DNA of 48,720 nucleotides from Patescibacteria group bacterium. Its GTDB lineage: Bacteria > Patescibacteriota > Minisyncoccia > Moranbacterales > DUUL01. The stretch lies in contig WGDO01000043.1 in assembly GCA_015493225.1 (NCBI GenBank), positions 1 to 48,720 on the forward strand, written 5' to 3'. The notes under the pieces were generated by a model. The model did not search any database, was not told where the DNA came from, and saw only the letters and a list, made by a program, of their open reading frames with translations. A program made the translations under genes and the position numbers. This document shows, one piece after another, positions 37,446 to 47,130 of the stretch; the stretch's first letter is position 1; every line of letters begins with the position of its first letter.

Positions 37446-40400
37446 CTAGACTATTTTAACTTTATCACTTCCCACAACACTTTTAATTTTGTTTAAAAAT
37501 TCTTCAGTGCATTTTACCTGATAATTAGTTTCCAATTTATTCCTAGAATTGGCCACAGCAAGATAAACTTTACTGTTACCTTTTTCAGCCTGAGAAATAA
37601 TTTCGGTGATTTCAGCCAGAGTGTCAGAATTAATTTCAATGGTAATATTTTTATTTTCAGGAATAGCGTTAGAACTATTATTTAAAGACTGCCGATTATT
37701 AGCTTGACCAAGGGGGGCTGTTTTAGTATTTTCATATTTTTTCAATTCTTTTTCATTGATTATCACACCACTCTCACAGAGCAATTTTGATTCCCCATCT
37801 TTTTCAGAGTAACGTCCCTTTAGCAAAACAATATTCTCCTCTTTCCATAAATCAAAATCTCTTTCCAAAACCTTAGGAAAAACCAAAACTTCCATTTTTC
37901 CCAAACTATCTTCAATGGTTGCAAAGTACATCAGTTGATTCCGACGAGTATAAATTTTATGAATTTTGGTAATAATTCCCCCAACGGTAATTCTCTGGTC
38001 TAAATGTTGGCGAGAAAGGCTGTTGATTGGCACAGCATTTTTTTGAAAAAAATCTTGAAAATTTCGAAGAGGATGGTCAGAAATATATAAGCCTAATAAT
38101 TCTTTTTCCCAAGACAAGCGTTGTTTTTTGGAAACAATCTCTGCTTGTTGTAAAACAAGCTTTGGCGCTTCTATACTTTCGGTACTATTGTCACCGGTAG
38201 AGAATAGAGAAGATTGCCCACTAGCCGTATTTTTTTGATGAGCCTTAGCATAATCCAGTAGTATTTGGATATTTGATAGTACTTTATTTCTGTGACCATC
38301 GGTAATATTATCAAATGCACCAGACTTTGACAAAGCGTCTAATGACCGTTTATTCATGTCTTTATCTTGAACTCTTTCAACAAAATTGATGATATCTTTA
38401 AACTGGCCATCCATTTTTCGTTCAGCAATGATTTTTTCAACTATATTTGTACCAACACCTTTGATAGCTTCCAACCCAAAACGAATAGTATTAAATTTTG
38501 GTTTAGGTTTATCTTTTTCAGATTTTTTTGCTAATTCTTCTTTTCGTTTTTTAATTTCTTCCGGGGTTAAAACTTTTCCATCTTCCATTTTAAGAATTTT
38601 TCTTTTGGTAACTGGATTTTTAACAACGGCAAAGGCATTAAAACTTTCATTGACATCAGGCGGTAGAACCTTAATTCCCATGGCCCGAGCTTCTTCTATT
38701 TCAATGGCTACTCGATCTGTATCCCCCTTGTCGGCGTTTAATAAAGCAGCCATGAACTGAACAGGGTAGTGAGCTTTAAGGTAAGCCGTCTGATAACCAA
38801 TCAAAGCATAACACGCTGCGTGACTTCTGTTGAAACCGTAACCGGCGAACGGCTCAATAAATGAAAATATTTTTTCGGACAAGGATCTGTCAATTCCTTG
38901 TTTTTCCGCCCCGTCAATAAATTTAATTTTCTCCTTGGCAATCATTTCCGGAATTTTTTTACCCATCGCCTTTCTTAGGACATCAGCTTCTCCACCACTA
39001 AAACCGGCAATGGCCTGGGCCATTTGCATAACTTGCTCTTGGTAAACGGCTACTCCATAAGTTTTCTCCAGGATTGGTTTTAAATTAGGATGAAGATAGG
39101 TAATTTGCTTTTTGCCATGTTTACCAGCGATAAAATCTGGAATCCATTCCATTGGTCCGGGACGATACAAGGCAACCATAGCAATGATGTCCTCAAAGGT
39201 TGTTGGTTTCAACTGTTTTAGATATCTTTTCATTCCAGCAGATTCCAATTGAAAAATTCCAGTGGTATCACCATGTTGAAAAAGTTGATAGGTTTGTTCA
39301 TCATCCAGTGGTATTTTATTTACCTCAATTATATCACCAGTGGTAGCTTTAATAATAGAAATAGCATTTTCAATGATGGTTAAATTTTTCAATCCCAAAA
39401 AGTCCATTTTTAATAAACCAATTTTTTCTACATAGGAGGCCTTAGAAGAAGCGGCATACTGAGTAACAATGGCGTTTTCGTTTTTTCCCTTTCCTTTCAT
39501 ATATTGCATTGGAGAATATTCTACCACCGGGTCAGCAGTGATTACAACTCCACAGGCATGAACCGAAGCATGGCGGGCAACTCCTTCCAATTTCAGAGCA
39601 GCGGTAATAACTTTTTTAGCATCAGCATTATTTTTATACTCAGCTTTTAACTCCTTGCTCGTTTCCAGAGCATCTGGTAATTTTGTAAAGTCCGGCACCA
39701 TCTTTGACAATTTATCACAGTAGGAATATTCCACATCTAAAACTCGGCCGGCATCACGAATGGCTGCTTTAGCCGCCATGGTTCCAAAAGTAATAATTTG
39801 AGCCACATGGTCATCACCATATTTTTTTCGAACATAGGCCAAAACTTCATCACGACGATGGTCAGAAAAGTCAACGTCAACATCAGGCATAGATATTCGG
39901 TCCGGGTTTAAAAATCTTTCAAAAAGTAAATCATACTTAATCGGGTCAATATCAGTAATTTTAGTTAGATAAGAAACAAAACTTCCCGCCGCACTACCAC
40001 GACCTGGCCCCACAGCAATTCCTTCGTCTTTCGCCCAGTTAATGAAATCAGCCACAATAAGAAAGTAAGCGTCAAAACCCATTTTAGAAATAATGCCTAA
40101 TTCATATTTTAATCGCTCCTCATGCTCCTCGGTATATTCCAGCCCTTGATCTAGATAGCGTTCTTTTATACCGGCATCGCAGAGTTTTCTTAAATAACTA
40201 GCCGGAGTAAATCCTTCCGGTACATCAAAGGAAGGCAATAAAGTTTCCCCAAATTTAATGCTAACATCACATTTGTCAGCAATTTTTTGGGTATTCTCCA
40301 GCGCCTCCGGAATGTGTCCGAAATTTTCCCACATTTCTTCCTGGGTTTTAAGATGAAGTTTGTGGTCTGTCATGGAAAGTCGATTCTCATCATTAATTTT

Positions 40401-41096
40401 TTTTCCCGTTTGAATACAAACTAAAATATCCTGAATAGCACTATCCTCTGGATAAATATAATGAAGGTCAGCTGTGGCCACCACCGGCACTCCTGTTTCC
40501 TTAGATATTTTTGTTAAACCATCATTGGCAATTTTTTGTTTTTCCAGATTTGGAAGATGCTGTAATTCTAAATAATAATTTCCTTTGCCAAAAATTTCTT
40601 GATATTCCAGAGCTTTTTTCTTGGCCGTGTCATATTTACCACCAATAACTAATTGAGAAATTTCTCCCTGTACACAACCACTCATTCCAATAATTCCCTC
40701 GGAATATTTTTTTAATATTTCCATATCAATTCTTGGCTTATAGTAAAAGCCTTCCAGGTTAGCCAGAGTAACAAGCTTCATTAAGTTTTTATAGCCAGTG
40801 TTGTTACGAGCTAATAAAGTCAGATGATAGCGGGTGTCATCAATTCCGGCTCGCTTATTTTTTCGTCCGTTGGGAGCTAAATATGTTTCACATCCTAGGA
40901 TTGGTTTAATGCCTTTTTGAACCGCCTTATCATAAAACTCCGGAACACCATACATTGTACCGTGATCGGTTATAGCAATAGAATCCATTCCCAGTTCTTT
41001 TACTCGGTCCAGGATATCATCAATTTTTCCCAACCCGTCCAACAAACTATAATGAGTGTGAACGTGGAGGTGGGTGAAGGGCTTACTTTTTGGCAT
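37446..41096 (-). CDS. dnaE: DNA polymerase III subunit alpha
   Basis: FTHLHVHTHYSLLDGLGKID, PGRGSAAGSFVSYLTKITDIDPIKYDLLFERFLNPDRISMPDVDVDF, NRSHAACYALIGYQTAYLKAHYP. Confidence 0.98.
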   Translation of the reverse strand: MPKSKPFTHLHVHTHYSLLDGLGKIDDILDRVKELGMDSIAITDHGTMYGVPEFYDKAVQKGIKPILGCETYLAPNGRKNKRAGIDDTRYHLTLLARNNTGYKNLMKLVTLANLEGFYYKPRIDMEILKKYSEGIIGMSGCVQGEISQLVIGGKYDTAKKKALEYQEIFGKGNYYLELQHLPNLEKQKIANDGLTKISKETGVPVVATADLHYIYPEDSAIQDILVCIQTGKKINDENRLSMTDHKLHLKTQEEMWENFGHIPEALENTQKIADKCDVSIKFGETLLPSFDVPEGFTPASYLRKLCDAGIKERYLDQGLEYTEEHEERLKYELGIISKMGFDAYFLIVADFINWAKDEGIAVGPGRGSAAGSFVSYLTKITDIDPIKYDLLFERFLNPDRISMPDVDVDFSDHRRDEVLAYVRKKYGDDHVAQIITFGTMAAKAAIRDAGRVLDVEYSYCDKLSKMVPDFTKLPDALETSKELKAEYKNNADAKKVITAALKLEGVARHASVHACGVVITADPVVEYSPMQYMKGKGKNENAIVTQYAASSKASYVEKIGLLKMDFLGLKNLTIIENAISIIKATTGDIIEVNKIPLDDEQTYQLFQHGDTTGIFQLESAGMKRYLKQLKPTTFEDIIAMVALYRPGPMEWIPDFIAGKHGKKQITYLHPNLKPILEKTYGVAVYQEQVMQMAQAIAGFSGGEADVLRKAMGKKIPEMIAKEKIKFIDGAEKQGIDRSLSEKIFSFIEPFAGYGFNRSHAACYALIGYQTAYLKAHYPVQFMAALLNADKGDTDRVAIEIEEARAMGIKVLPPDVNESFNAFAVVKNPVTKRKILKMEDGKVLTPEEIKKRKEELAKKSEKDKPKPKFNTIRFGLEAIKGVGTNIVEKIIAERKMDGQFKDIINFVERVQDKDMNKRSLDALSKSGAFDNITDGHRNKVLSNIQILLDYAKAHQKNTASGQSSLFSTGDNSTESIEAPKLVLQQAEIVSKKQRLSWEKELLGLYISDHPLRNFQDFFQKNAVPINSLSRQHLDQRITVGGIITKIHKIYTRRNQLMYFATIEDSLGKMEVLVFPKVLERDFDLWKEENIVLLKGRYSEKDGESKLLCESGVIINEKELKKYENTKTAPLGQANNRQSLNNSSNAIPENKNITIEINSDTLAEITEIISQAEKGNSKVYLAVANSRNKLETNYQVKCTEEFLNKIKSVVGSDKVKIV

Positions 41097-41505
41097 AGTT
41101 TTTGTTATTGTAGAGATATTTATTTTTTGGCACTCTCATAAGCTGACAAAGTTTTTTAGTTTTAAATTTTAATTTTTAAATTTTAAATGAATTTTAAATT
41201 ATCAAATTTTTAATAATAAATATTAATTGATATATTTCCTAATAGGTTTTTGTTAATTCATGGATATTGATTGGAAATTTATAATTCAAAATTAAGCATT
41301 CATTTAGAACTTAAAATTTAAAACTTAAAATTGCTCGTCAGAGCAGTCTGTTCTTCATTATAAAACATTCTCCTCTCCCTGGCAAATTTTTTAAATTTTT
41401 AAGCACCAACAAAACATTCTTTTATCAAAAATAAAAACTTTCTTAAAACAAAAGTACGAAAATGTCTTGGGTGAAAAATAAATAGAAAATGACTTTGAAT
41501 AAAAA

Positions 41506-41541
41506 AACATCCCAGGCAGAATAAGACTGCCCGGGGATGAT
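41506..41541 (-). terminator. Intrinsic terminator on the minus strand
   Basis: Minus strand CATCCCCGGGCAG-TCTTATT-CTGCCTGGGATG followed by TTTTTTT. Confidence 0.8.
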
Positions 41542-41557
41542 GATTATAATGGTTTTT

Positions 41558-41791
41558 CTATAGCCGTCGTAATTTCTTCCTTGCTTCGGTTAAACGTTTT
41601 TTAAGATAACTGATTTCTGCTTGCAAGTCAGTTTGTTGTTGACAATCACAAGTACGAAGCTTGCCAGTTCTTTTGCCAATGGCTCGCTCCAGTTCTGTTA
41701 TTGTTTTTTTAAGACCAGTATATTTTTTCTTTCCTTTATTTGTGAGACTGCCGTTTTTCTTTCAATGCTTCGTTTTTCTTTTTTTTGGCAT
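41558..41791 (-). pseudogene. Small Lys-rich coiled-coil ORF interrupted by an in-frame TGA at codon 10
   Basis: AGGGAG SD + MPKKRKTKH*KKNGSLTNKGKKKYTGLKKTITELERAIGKRTGKLRTCDCQQQTDLQAEISYLKKRLTEARKKLRRL*. A strong terminator follows. Confidence 0.4.
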
Positions 41792-41944
41792 GCGTAATTC
41801 TCCCTTTTTTTCTAAAATTAACAAAAAAAAGAAGGGATATATAAAGAACTCCCCCCTTGCCTATGATTTAACTTTAAGCTTTTTGGGTTTATTTGTCAAA
41901 CTTACTGATGCGGATTTTTGAAATTTGTGGTACGATGTATGTAA

Positions 41945-42046
41945 AGATTTAAGATTTAAGATTTATGATTTAGGAAGTGTTTTTGAAGGCGCCCGCAGGG
42001 CGCCACTCGTAAATCGTAAATCTTAAATCCTAAATCATAAATCATA
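41945..42046. repeat. Palindromic intergenic repeat, copy 2 (upstream of polA)
   Basis: GATTTATGATTTAGGAAGTGTTTTTGAAGGCGCCCGCAGGGCGCCACTCGTAAATC... Shares its core and layout with 6956-7034. Confidence 0.7.
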
Positions 42047-42055
42047 AAAACTATC

Positions 42056-44776
42056 ATGCCAAAAAAAACTTCCAATAAATCAAACACCAAGCCCAATCAT
42101 AAACGAAAAATCCTCGCCCTAATCGACGGTAACGCCTTAGTCCATCGTGCCTATCACGCCTTGCCACCCTTGACCACTAAAGAAGGAAAACCCAGTGGGG
42201 CAGTTTATGGTTTTGCTTTGACTCTTTTCGGGATGATAGATAAGGTAAAACCAGATTACATTATTGCTGCCTTCGATGTAAAAGGTCCGACTTTTCGGCA
42301 CAAGGAATTTAAGGAATATAAAGCCAACCGAAAAAAAGCGCCAGATGATTTATACGAACAAATACCAATGTGTCAGGAATTACTAAAGTCATACGGGGTA
42401 CCGATTTATACCAAAAAAGGCTTTGAAGCCGATGATATTTTAGGAACAATTTCCAAGGATAAAAATATTGAAAAAGCACTGGATACTTTAATTGTTACTG
42501 GCGATATGGACTTAGCTCAGTTGGTGGATAAAGACACCAGTATTTTTACCCTGCGACGAGGTGTAAAAGATACAGTTATTTACGACGAAAAGGGGGTAAT
42601 GGAAAGATACAAAATCAGACCAGACCAAATTGTCGATTACAAAGCTCTGCGAGGAGACCCCTCCGATAATATTCCTGGAGTAAAAGGTATTGGTGATAAA
42701 ACAGCAGTTGACCTTTTGCAAAAATTTGAGCATCTAGATAATATTTATAAAAATTTAGATAAAATTGAGAAACCAGCCATTAGAAAAAAGTTAGAAGATA
42801 ATGAGAAAGAGGCTTTTCTGAGTTATAAATTAGCAACGATTAAAACTGATATGGATATAAAAGTTGAGCTAGAAGAAGCACGAGTTGATAAATTTAGCAA
42901 AGAAGAGCTGGCACAATATTTACAAAAGATGGGTTTTCAGACCTTATACAAAAGGTTGATGGGGGGAGCGAGTCCCACTTCGCTTTCGGCTACGCGGGAT
43001 AAACTCCATGGGGAGTTTAAATTCACCGAAATTAAAACTAAAAAAGAGATACAAAAATTAATTAAAAAAATAAAAAAACAAAAAACTTTTTCTTACTACC
43101 TAGACATCGATAGTAATAAATTCTATTCCGCTAAAATTTTAGGGTTGGGAATAAACATTGGCGATAAAAATATTTATTATCTGGCAGAAAACCTTATTGA
43201 TAATTTAGAACCTTTTTTTCAGGATGAAGGGACTGAAAAAAATGGACAGGATGTTAAATTAAGTTTTGAAATATTAAATAAACATTTTGAGTTGTTGTTA
43301 GATAGGGAAACAAATAATTTTTTTGATGTTGGGTTGGCGGCCTATCTTTTGGGGCAGAACAAAAGAGATGATTTAGAAAAGATAATTTTTGAGGAGTTTG
43401 GAGAAAATTTTAAAAACGATGGGAAACGGGGTAATCAAGCTAGCTTACTAAGTGGGCTAGAGGAAAATCAGAAAAAATTAATAGCTGAAAAAGCTGGTTG
43501 GGTTAGTCAGTTAGCAGGGGTTTATAAAAATAAATTTAAAAAAGAAAAGGGGGAAAATAAGGTGTTCACTGAGCTAGAAATGCCATTAGTTAAAGTCTTG
43601 GCAAAAATGGAAATTAATGGTGTGAAAATTAATAAAGAAGCATTAGAAGTACTTTCAAGAATGCTTGGACAAAAGTTAGATAAATTAGAAAAAATGATTT
43701 ATGGATTAACTGGCGTGGAATTTAATATTAAATCTCCTAGTCAGTTGGCAGTGGTTTTGTTTGAGAAAATGAAGTTGCCAACGAAGGGAATTAAAAAAGG
43801 CAAGACTGGCTATTCAACAGATGTTCAACAACTTGAAAAATTAAAAGATATTCATCCAGTAATAAAATTTATAGAGGAATATCGTGGATTAGCTAAATTA
43901 AAAAGTACTTATTCTGATCCGCTAGCGGAGCTAATGGAAGATGATGGACGAATTCATGCCAATTTTAATCAAACGGGGGCAATTACCGGAAGACTTTCAT
44001 CATCGGATCCAAATCTGCAAAATATTCCTAAATATGGAGAAATTGCTAAACTAATTAGGCGAGCTTTCATTGCTGAAAAAGGTAAAATTTTGGTATCGGC
44101 TGATTATTCTCAAATTGATTTGCGAGTAGCAGCCCATCTCTCCCAAGATCCCAAGATGATGAAAATCTTCCAGGAAGGGAAAGACATTCACAGATCCACC
44201 GCTGCCTGGGTGAATAACATTGAGTTAGATAAAGTTACCAAAGAGCAACGGAGTGAAGCTAAGTCTTTAAATTTTGGGGTTTTGTACGGCATGGGAATTT
44301 ATGGATTTATGAGGGATAGTGGTGTTGATTATGAACGAGCGGAATTTTTTATTCAAGAATATATGAAAACTTTTTCTAAATTGAAAGAGTTTATAGAAAG
44401 AGTAAAGGAAGACGCTAGAGTAAATGGTTACGTAGAAACTGAATTTGGACGAAGACGACAAATACCAGCTATTAACGCTAGCAATCCCATGGCTAGGTCT
44501 GGAGCAGAGAGAGCAGCAGTTAATTTTCCCATCCAAGGTTTAACTGCAGATATTATGAAATTAGCGATGTTGAAAATTGATGAAAAATTACTTCAAAAAA
44601 AATATCCGTCCGCTAAAATGGAATTACAGATTCATGATGAAGTCATTATTGAAATAGACGAAAATCAAGCGGAGGACTTTGGAAAAGACCTAAAAGAAGT
44701 CATGGAAAATGTTTACAAGCTCAGAGTGCCCCTAATCGTCGAAGTAAGCACCGGAAAAAATTGGGGAGAGTTATAG
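42056..44776 (+). CDS. polA: DNA polymerase I
   Basis: LALIDGNALVHRAYHALP, YKALRGDPSDNIPGVKGIGDKTA, TGRLSSSDPNLQNIP, SADYSQIDLRVAAHLSQD, ERAAVNFPIQGLTADIMKLAM, QIHDEVIIE. Confidence 0.98.
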   Translation: MPKKTSNKSNTKPNHKRKILALIDGNALVHRAYHALPPLTTKEGKPSGAVYGFALTLFGMIDKVKPDYIIAAFDVKGPTFRHKEFKEYKANRKKAPDDLYEQIPMCQELLKSYGVPIYTKKGFEADDILGTISKDKNIEKALDTLIVTGDMDLAQLVDKDTSIFTLRRGVKDTVIYDEKGVMERYKIRPDQIVDYKALRGDPSDNIPGVKGIGDKTAVDLLQKFEHLDNIYKNLDKIEKPAIRKKLEDNEKEAFLSYKLATIKTDMDIKVELEEARVDKFSKEELAQYLQKMGFQTLYKRLMGGASPTSLSATRDKLHGEFKFTEIKTKKEIQKLIKKIKKQKTFSYYLDIDSNKFYSAKILGLGINIGDKNIYYLAENLIDNLEPFFQDEGTEKNGQDVKLSFEILNKHFELLLDRETNNFFDVGLAAYLLGQNKRDDLEKIIFEEFGENFKNDGKRGNQASLLSGLEENQKKLIAEKAGWVSQLAGVYKNKFKKEKGENKVFTELEMPLVKVLAKMEINGVKINKEALEVLSRMLGQKLDKLEKMIYGLTGVEFNIKSPSQLAVVLFEKMKLPTKGIKKGKTGYSTDVQQLEKLKDIHPVIKFIEEYRGLAKLKSTYSDPLAELMEDDGRIHANFNQTGAITGRLSSSDPNLQNIPKYGEIAKLIRRAFIAEKGKILVSADYSQIDLRVAAHLSQDPKMMKIFQEGKDIHRSTAAWVNNIELDKVTKEQRSEAKSLNFGVLYGMGIYGFMRDSGVDYERAEFFIQEYMKTFSKLKEFIERVKEDARVNGYVETEFGRRRQIPAINASNPMARSGAERAAVNFPIQGLTADIMKLAMLKIDEKLLQKKYPSAKMELQIHDEVIIEIDENQAEDFGKDLKEVMENVYKLRVPLIVEVSTGKNWGEL
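42973..43006. repeat. 34-bp repeat inside polA, copy 1
   Basis: TCCCACTTCGCTTTCGGCTACGCGGGATAAACTC, 30/34 identical to 46794-46827. Encodes part of GASPTSLSATRDKLHGEF in-frame. Confidence 0.75.
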
Positions 44777-44839
44777 CGCTTCGCTTTAATTTTTCCGCCC
44801 TAGGCGGATTAGTCTGGGTTGGAAATTTTGATTAAATGA

Positions 44840-44913
44840 TAGAAGGCGAGCAAAGCCGGGCTTATAGAGCGTAACGAAGTGGAGCGATAAGCCTGACTTT
44901 GCCGCTCGAATAA
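44840..44913. repeat. Long imperfect intergenic hairpin
   Basis: CGAGCAAAGCCGGGCTTAT ... ATAAGCCTGACTTTGCCGCTCG. Confidence 0.5.
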
Positions 44914-45032
44914 ATTCTTTCGGGCAGGTAGCGAGAGAAGCGATGATAGGAGCTTGATAGTTCGTTTGAGGGTATAAAAGACCCTTTTGATTGAGCGATT
45001 ATTTTTAGTTTTAGAATATATTTATCTACAAG

Positions 45033-45072
45033 CCGTTACGTCTAACTCACGACCGTGAGCTAGGCGTAACGG
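45033..45072. repeat. 40-nt near-perfect hairpin
   Basis: CCGTTACGTCTAACTCACG-AC-CGTGAGCTAGGCGTAACGG. 19 positions per arm, one mismatch and one wobble. Confidence 0.7.
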
Positions 45073-45105
45073 GAGATTTAGTTTTTGTATTGATAGTAAT
45101 CTACA

Positions 45106-45134
45106 TTGACAGTTATCTTTTTATTTACTACTAT
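45106..45134 (+). promoter_or_regulatory. Sigma70-type promoter upstream of the purC-purE fusion
   Basis: TTGACA - 17 nt - TACTAT. Confidence 0.6.
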
Positions 45135-45210
45135 TAAATTAAGCATAGAGGGAGGCGCTTTAAACATAAGGCGTCTTTAAATTGTACTTTTTTATTTTGG
45201 AGGAAGTAAG

Positions 45211-46539
45211 GTGAAAAATGTGCCAAAGAAAACAAGTGAGGTTGTTAACAGCGGTAAAACAAAAAAAATACTTGGTGTTAAGGGGCGGCCTGATTTGGTA
45301 ATTGTTGAAAGTAACAATAAAATTACCAAGAATGATGACCCTTCTCAAACAGAAAAAATGAAGGGGAAGGGGCAATGTGCGACAGCAACCACCAGTGCAG
45401 TTTTTGAGATTCTCAAAAGAGCTGGGATACCTGTTGCTTACAAACAACGACTTTCCAAAACAAAATTTTTGGCTGAGCGCTGTAAAATGATACATCTGGA
45501 AGTCGTCGGTCGGCGGTATGCAGTTGGCAGTTTTCTTAAGAGATTTCCAAATCTTGGAGTTTCTGACGGTCAACCACCGCACAGATTTCATGGCTGGAAG
45601 TTTGAGCTCTTTCTTAAAACCACAGGTCTTAAGATAAGAGACAAAAATGGTAAATTACTTGGTGAAATTCCAGTTGATGATCCATTTATTTCTAATCCCT
45701 ATGATAAAAAATGGGAACTTCGTTACCCAAAAATTCCTTTGTGGGATAAAAAATCTTCCCTAGGGACAAGGGTTAAGTCTTCGGCTATTCTTCCTAAGGG
45801 AGTTAATGTGGAGCAGATTGAAGAAATACTCAAGCAAGTTGCTCTTGTCTTGGAAGGGGCATTTGCTCAGATGGGCATCCGCTTCATTGACTTCAAGATT
45901 GAGTTTGGTATTACCACCAAAGGGGATCTCGTTGTTGCTGACGTGATTGATAATGATAGCTGGAGAGCACGTGATAGTAACTGGGAGGAATTAAGCAAAC
46001 AGTTATTTCGTGATAATGCTGCCAGAAAACTCATCAAAGACAAATACACGCTGATGGCCGAGCTTGTGCAAGGTTTTAGGATTCCTAAACAAGTTTTGGT
46101 TTTGTGGAGAGGTTCTCCGTCAGATAACTTTCCTGAAGTGCCTGTTATTGCTGGAGTAAAAGTTGTCAAGATAACACTCTCTGGGCACAAGTCTCCTAAA
46201 AAGTGTTTGGCAAAACTGGAACAGCTTTTAGCTGAATATCCTGAGGGAGGTGTAGTATTATCGATTGTTGGCATGAGCAATGGACTTGGGCCTACGCTTG
46301 CAGCTCGTACTTCTTGGCCTGTGATTGCCATTCCTGTTACAGCCAAAAACCGTCCGCATGATGTCTGGAGCAGTTTGGAGTCACCCAGCGGAGTTCCTTT
46401 GCTGACAGTACTGTCGCCAAACAATGCAGTTCTTGCGGCAGTTAACGTTCTGGCTCAAAAAAATCCAGTTGCCTACATGACAAGACAGTTAGCAATTGAA
46501 AAATTGGATGGACAATTATTTCATTGTGCATTAAAATAA
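45211..46539 (+). CDS. Bifunctional SAICAR synthetase / AIR carboxylase (PurC-PurE fusion, PAICS-like), GTG start
   Basis: PurC: RRYAVGSFLKRFPNLG, DFKIEFGITTKGDLVVADVIDNDSWR. PurE: MSNGLGPTLAARTSWPVIAIP...DVWSSLESPSGVPLLTVLSPNNAVLAAVNVLA. SD GGAGGAAGTAAG. Confidence 0.9.
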   Translation: MKNVPKKTSEVVNSGKTKKILGVKGRPDLVIVESNNKITKNDDPSQTEKMKGKGQCATATTSAVFEILKRAGIPVAYKQRLSKTKFLAERCKMIHLEVVGRRYAVGSFLKRFPNLGVSDGQPPHRFHGWKFELFLKTTGLKIRDKNGKLLGEIPVDDPFISNPYDKKWELRYPKIPLWDKKSSLGTRVKSSAILPKGVNVEQIEEILKQVALVLEGAFAQMGIRFIDFKIEFGITTKGDLVVADVIDNDSWRARDSNWEELSKQLFRDNAARKLIKDKYTLMAELVQGFRIPKQVLVLWRGSPSDNFPEVPVIAGVKVVKITLSGHKSPKKCLAKLEQLLAEYPEGGVVLSIVGMSNGLGPTLAARTSWPVIAIPVTAKNRPHDVWSSLESPSGVPLLTVLSPNNAVLAAVNVLAQKNPVAYMTRQLAIEKLDGQLFHCALK

Positions 46540-46582
46540 GGAAGTAGCTTCTATATTGAGACTACTCATTCTTTCCTCAAAG

Positions 46583-46622
46583 ACAGCCAACCCTATGATT
46601 TATACTGGGCTGGCTGTTTTTC
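46583..46622 (+). terminator. Intrinsic terminator after purC-purE
   Basis: ACAGCCA-ACCC...GGGC-TGGCTGT followed by TTTTC. Confidence 0.8.
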
Positions 46623-46762
46623 TTTGCTTAAACTAGAAACAAATTTAAAGTATTTTTAATTTTTTAACAATTTCTAACTTTGTTATAGCACTATTCAATT
46701 GAATAGTGAAATACTTGATTTTTGAAATAGTTTTTTTAATTTCAATTTTCTTAAAAACCCCC

Positions 46763-46864
46763 GAAAACTGAACAAATCCTTTTTATTCCGCTCTCCCACT
46801 TCGCCTTTGGCTTTGCGGGATAAACTCATAGCTACGCGGACCAAAAAGAATTTGTCCAGTTTTC
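46763..46864. repeat. Palindromic element with 29-nt arms enclosing repeat copy 2 (46794-46827)
   Basis: GAAAACTGAACAAATCCTTTTTATTCCGC versus the reverse complement of GCGGACCAAAAAGAATTTGTCCAGTTTTC, about 25/29. The loop carries TCCCACTTCGCCTTTGGCTTTGCGGGATAAACTC. Confidence 0.7.
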
Positions 46865-46945
46865 CGCCCCCTTTAAAAAAGGGGGCAACTTAAAATCATA
46901 AATCGTGTCATCGACAATTTTTTAAAAAGGTGTTAAAATACAATT

Positions 46946-47106
46946 ATACTATTTCCAATTAACCACTGGCCGTAAGTCGTAGAAAATTTTGATTTAGACG
47001 ATGTTGAAAAAAGTAAAGTGATGCTGTAGTATCATTGAGCTTTTTGAAACAAGTATAAATCAAAATTTTCAAGACTTGGTGAGCAGTGGTTGACTGGAAA
47101 TAGTAT
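46946..47106 (+). ncRNA. 161-nt self-complementary element, copy B (24 nt upstream of the DUF3048 gene)
   Basis: Same length, layout and pairing as 20958-21118, with compensatory substitutions. Confidence 0.75.
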
Positions 47107-47130
47107 CAACTAAATATTAAACAAAAATAA

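Noticed and set aside
41558-41791. Alternative genetic code (UGA = Gly) for this genome
   Set aside because: Large genes (dnaE, polA, fusA) read through intact with the standard code, and TGA is the apparent terminal stop of dnaG and of the RT.
41661-41921. Plus-strand ORF 41661..41921 as a gene
   Set aside because: It overlaps a better-supported minus-strand unit (SD plus terminator) and translates to low-complexity Phe/Leu/Lys sequence.
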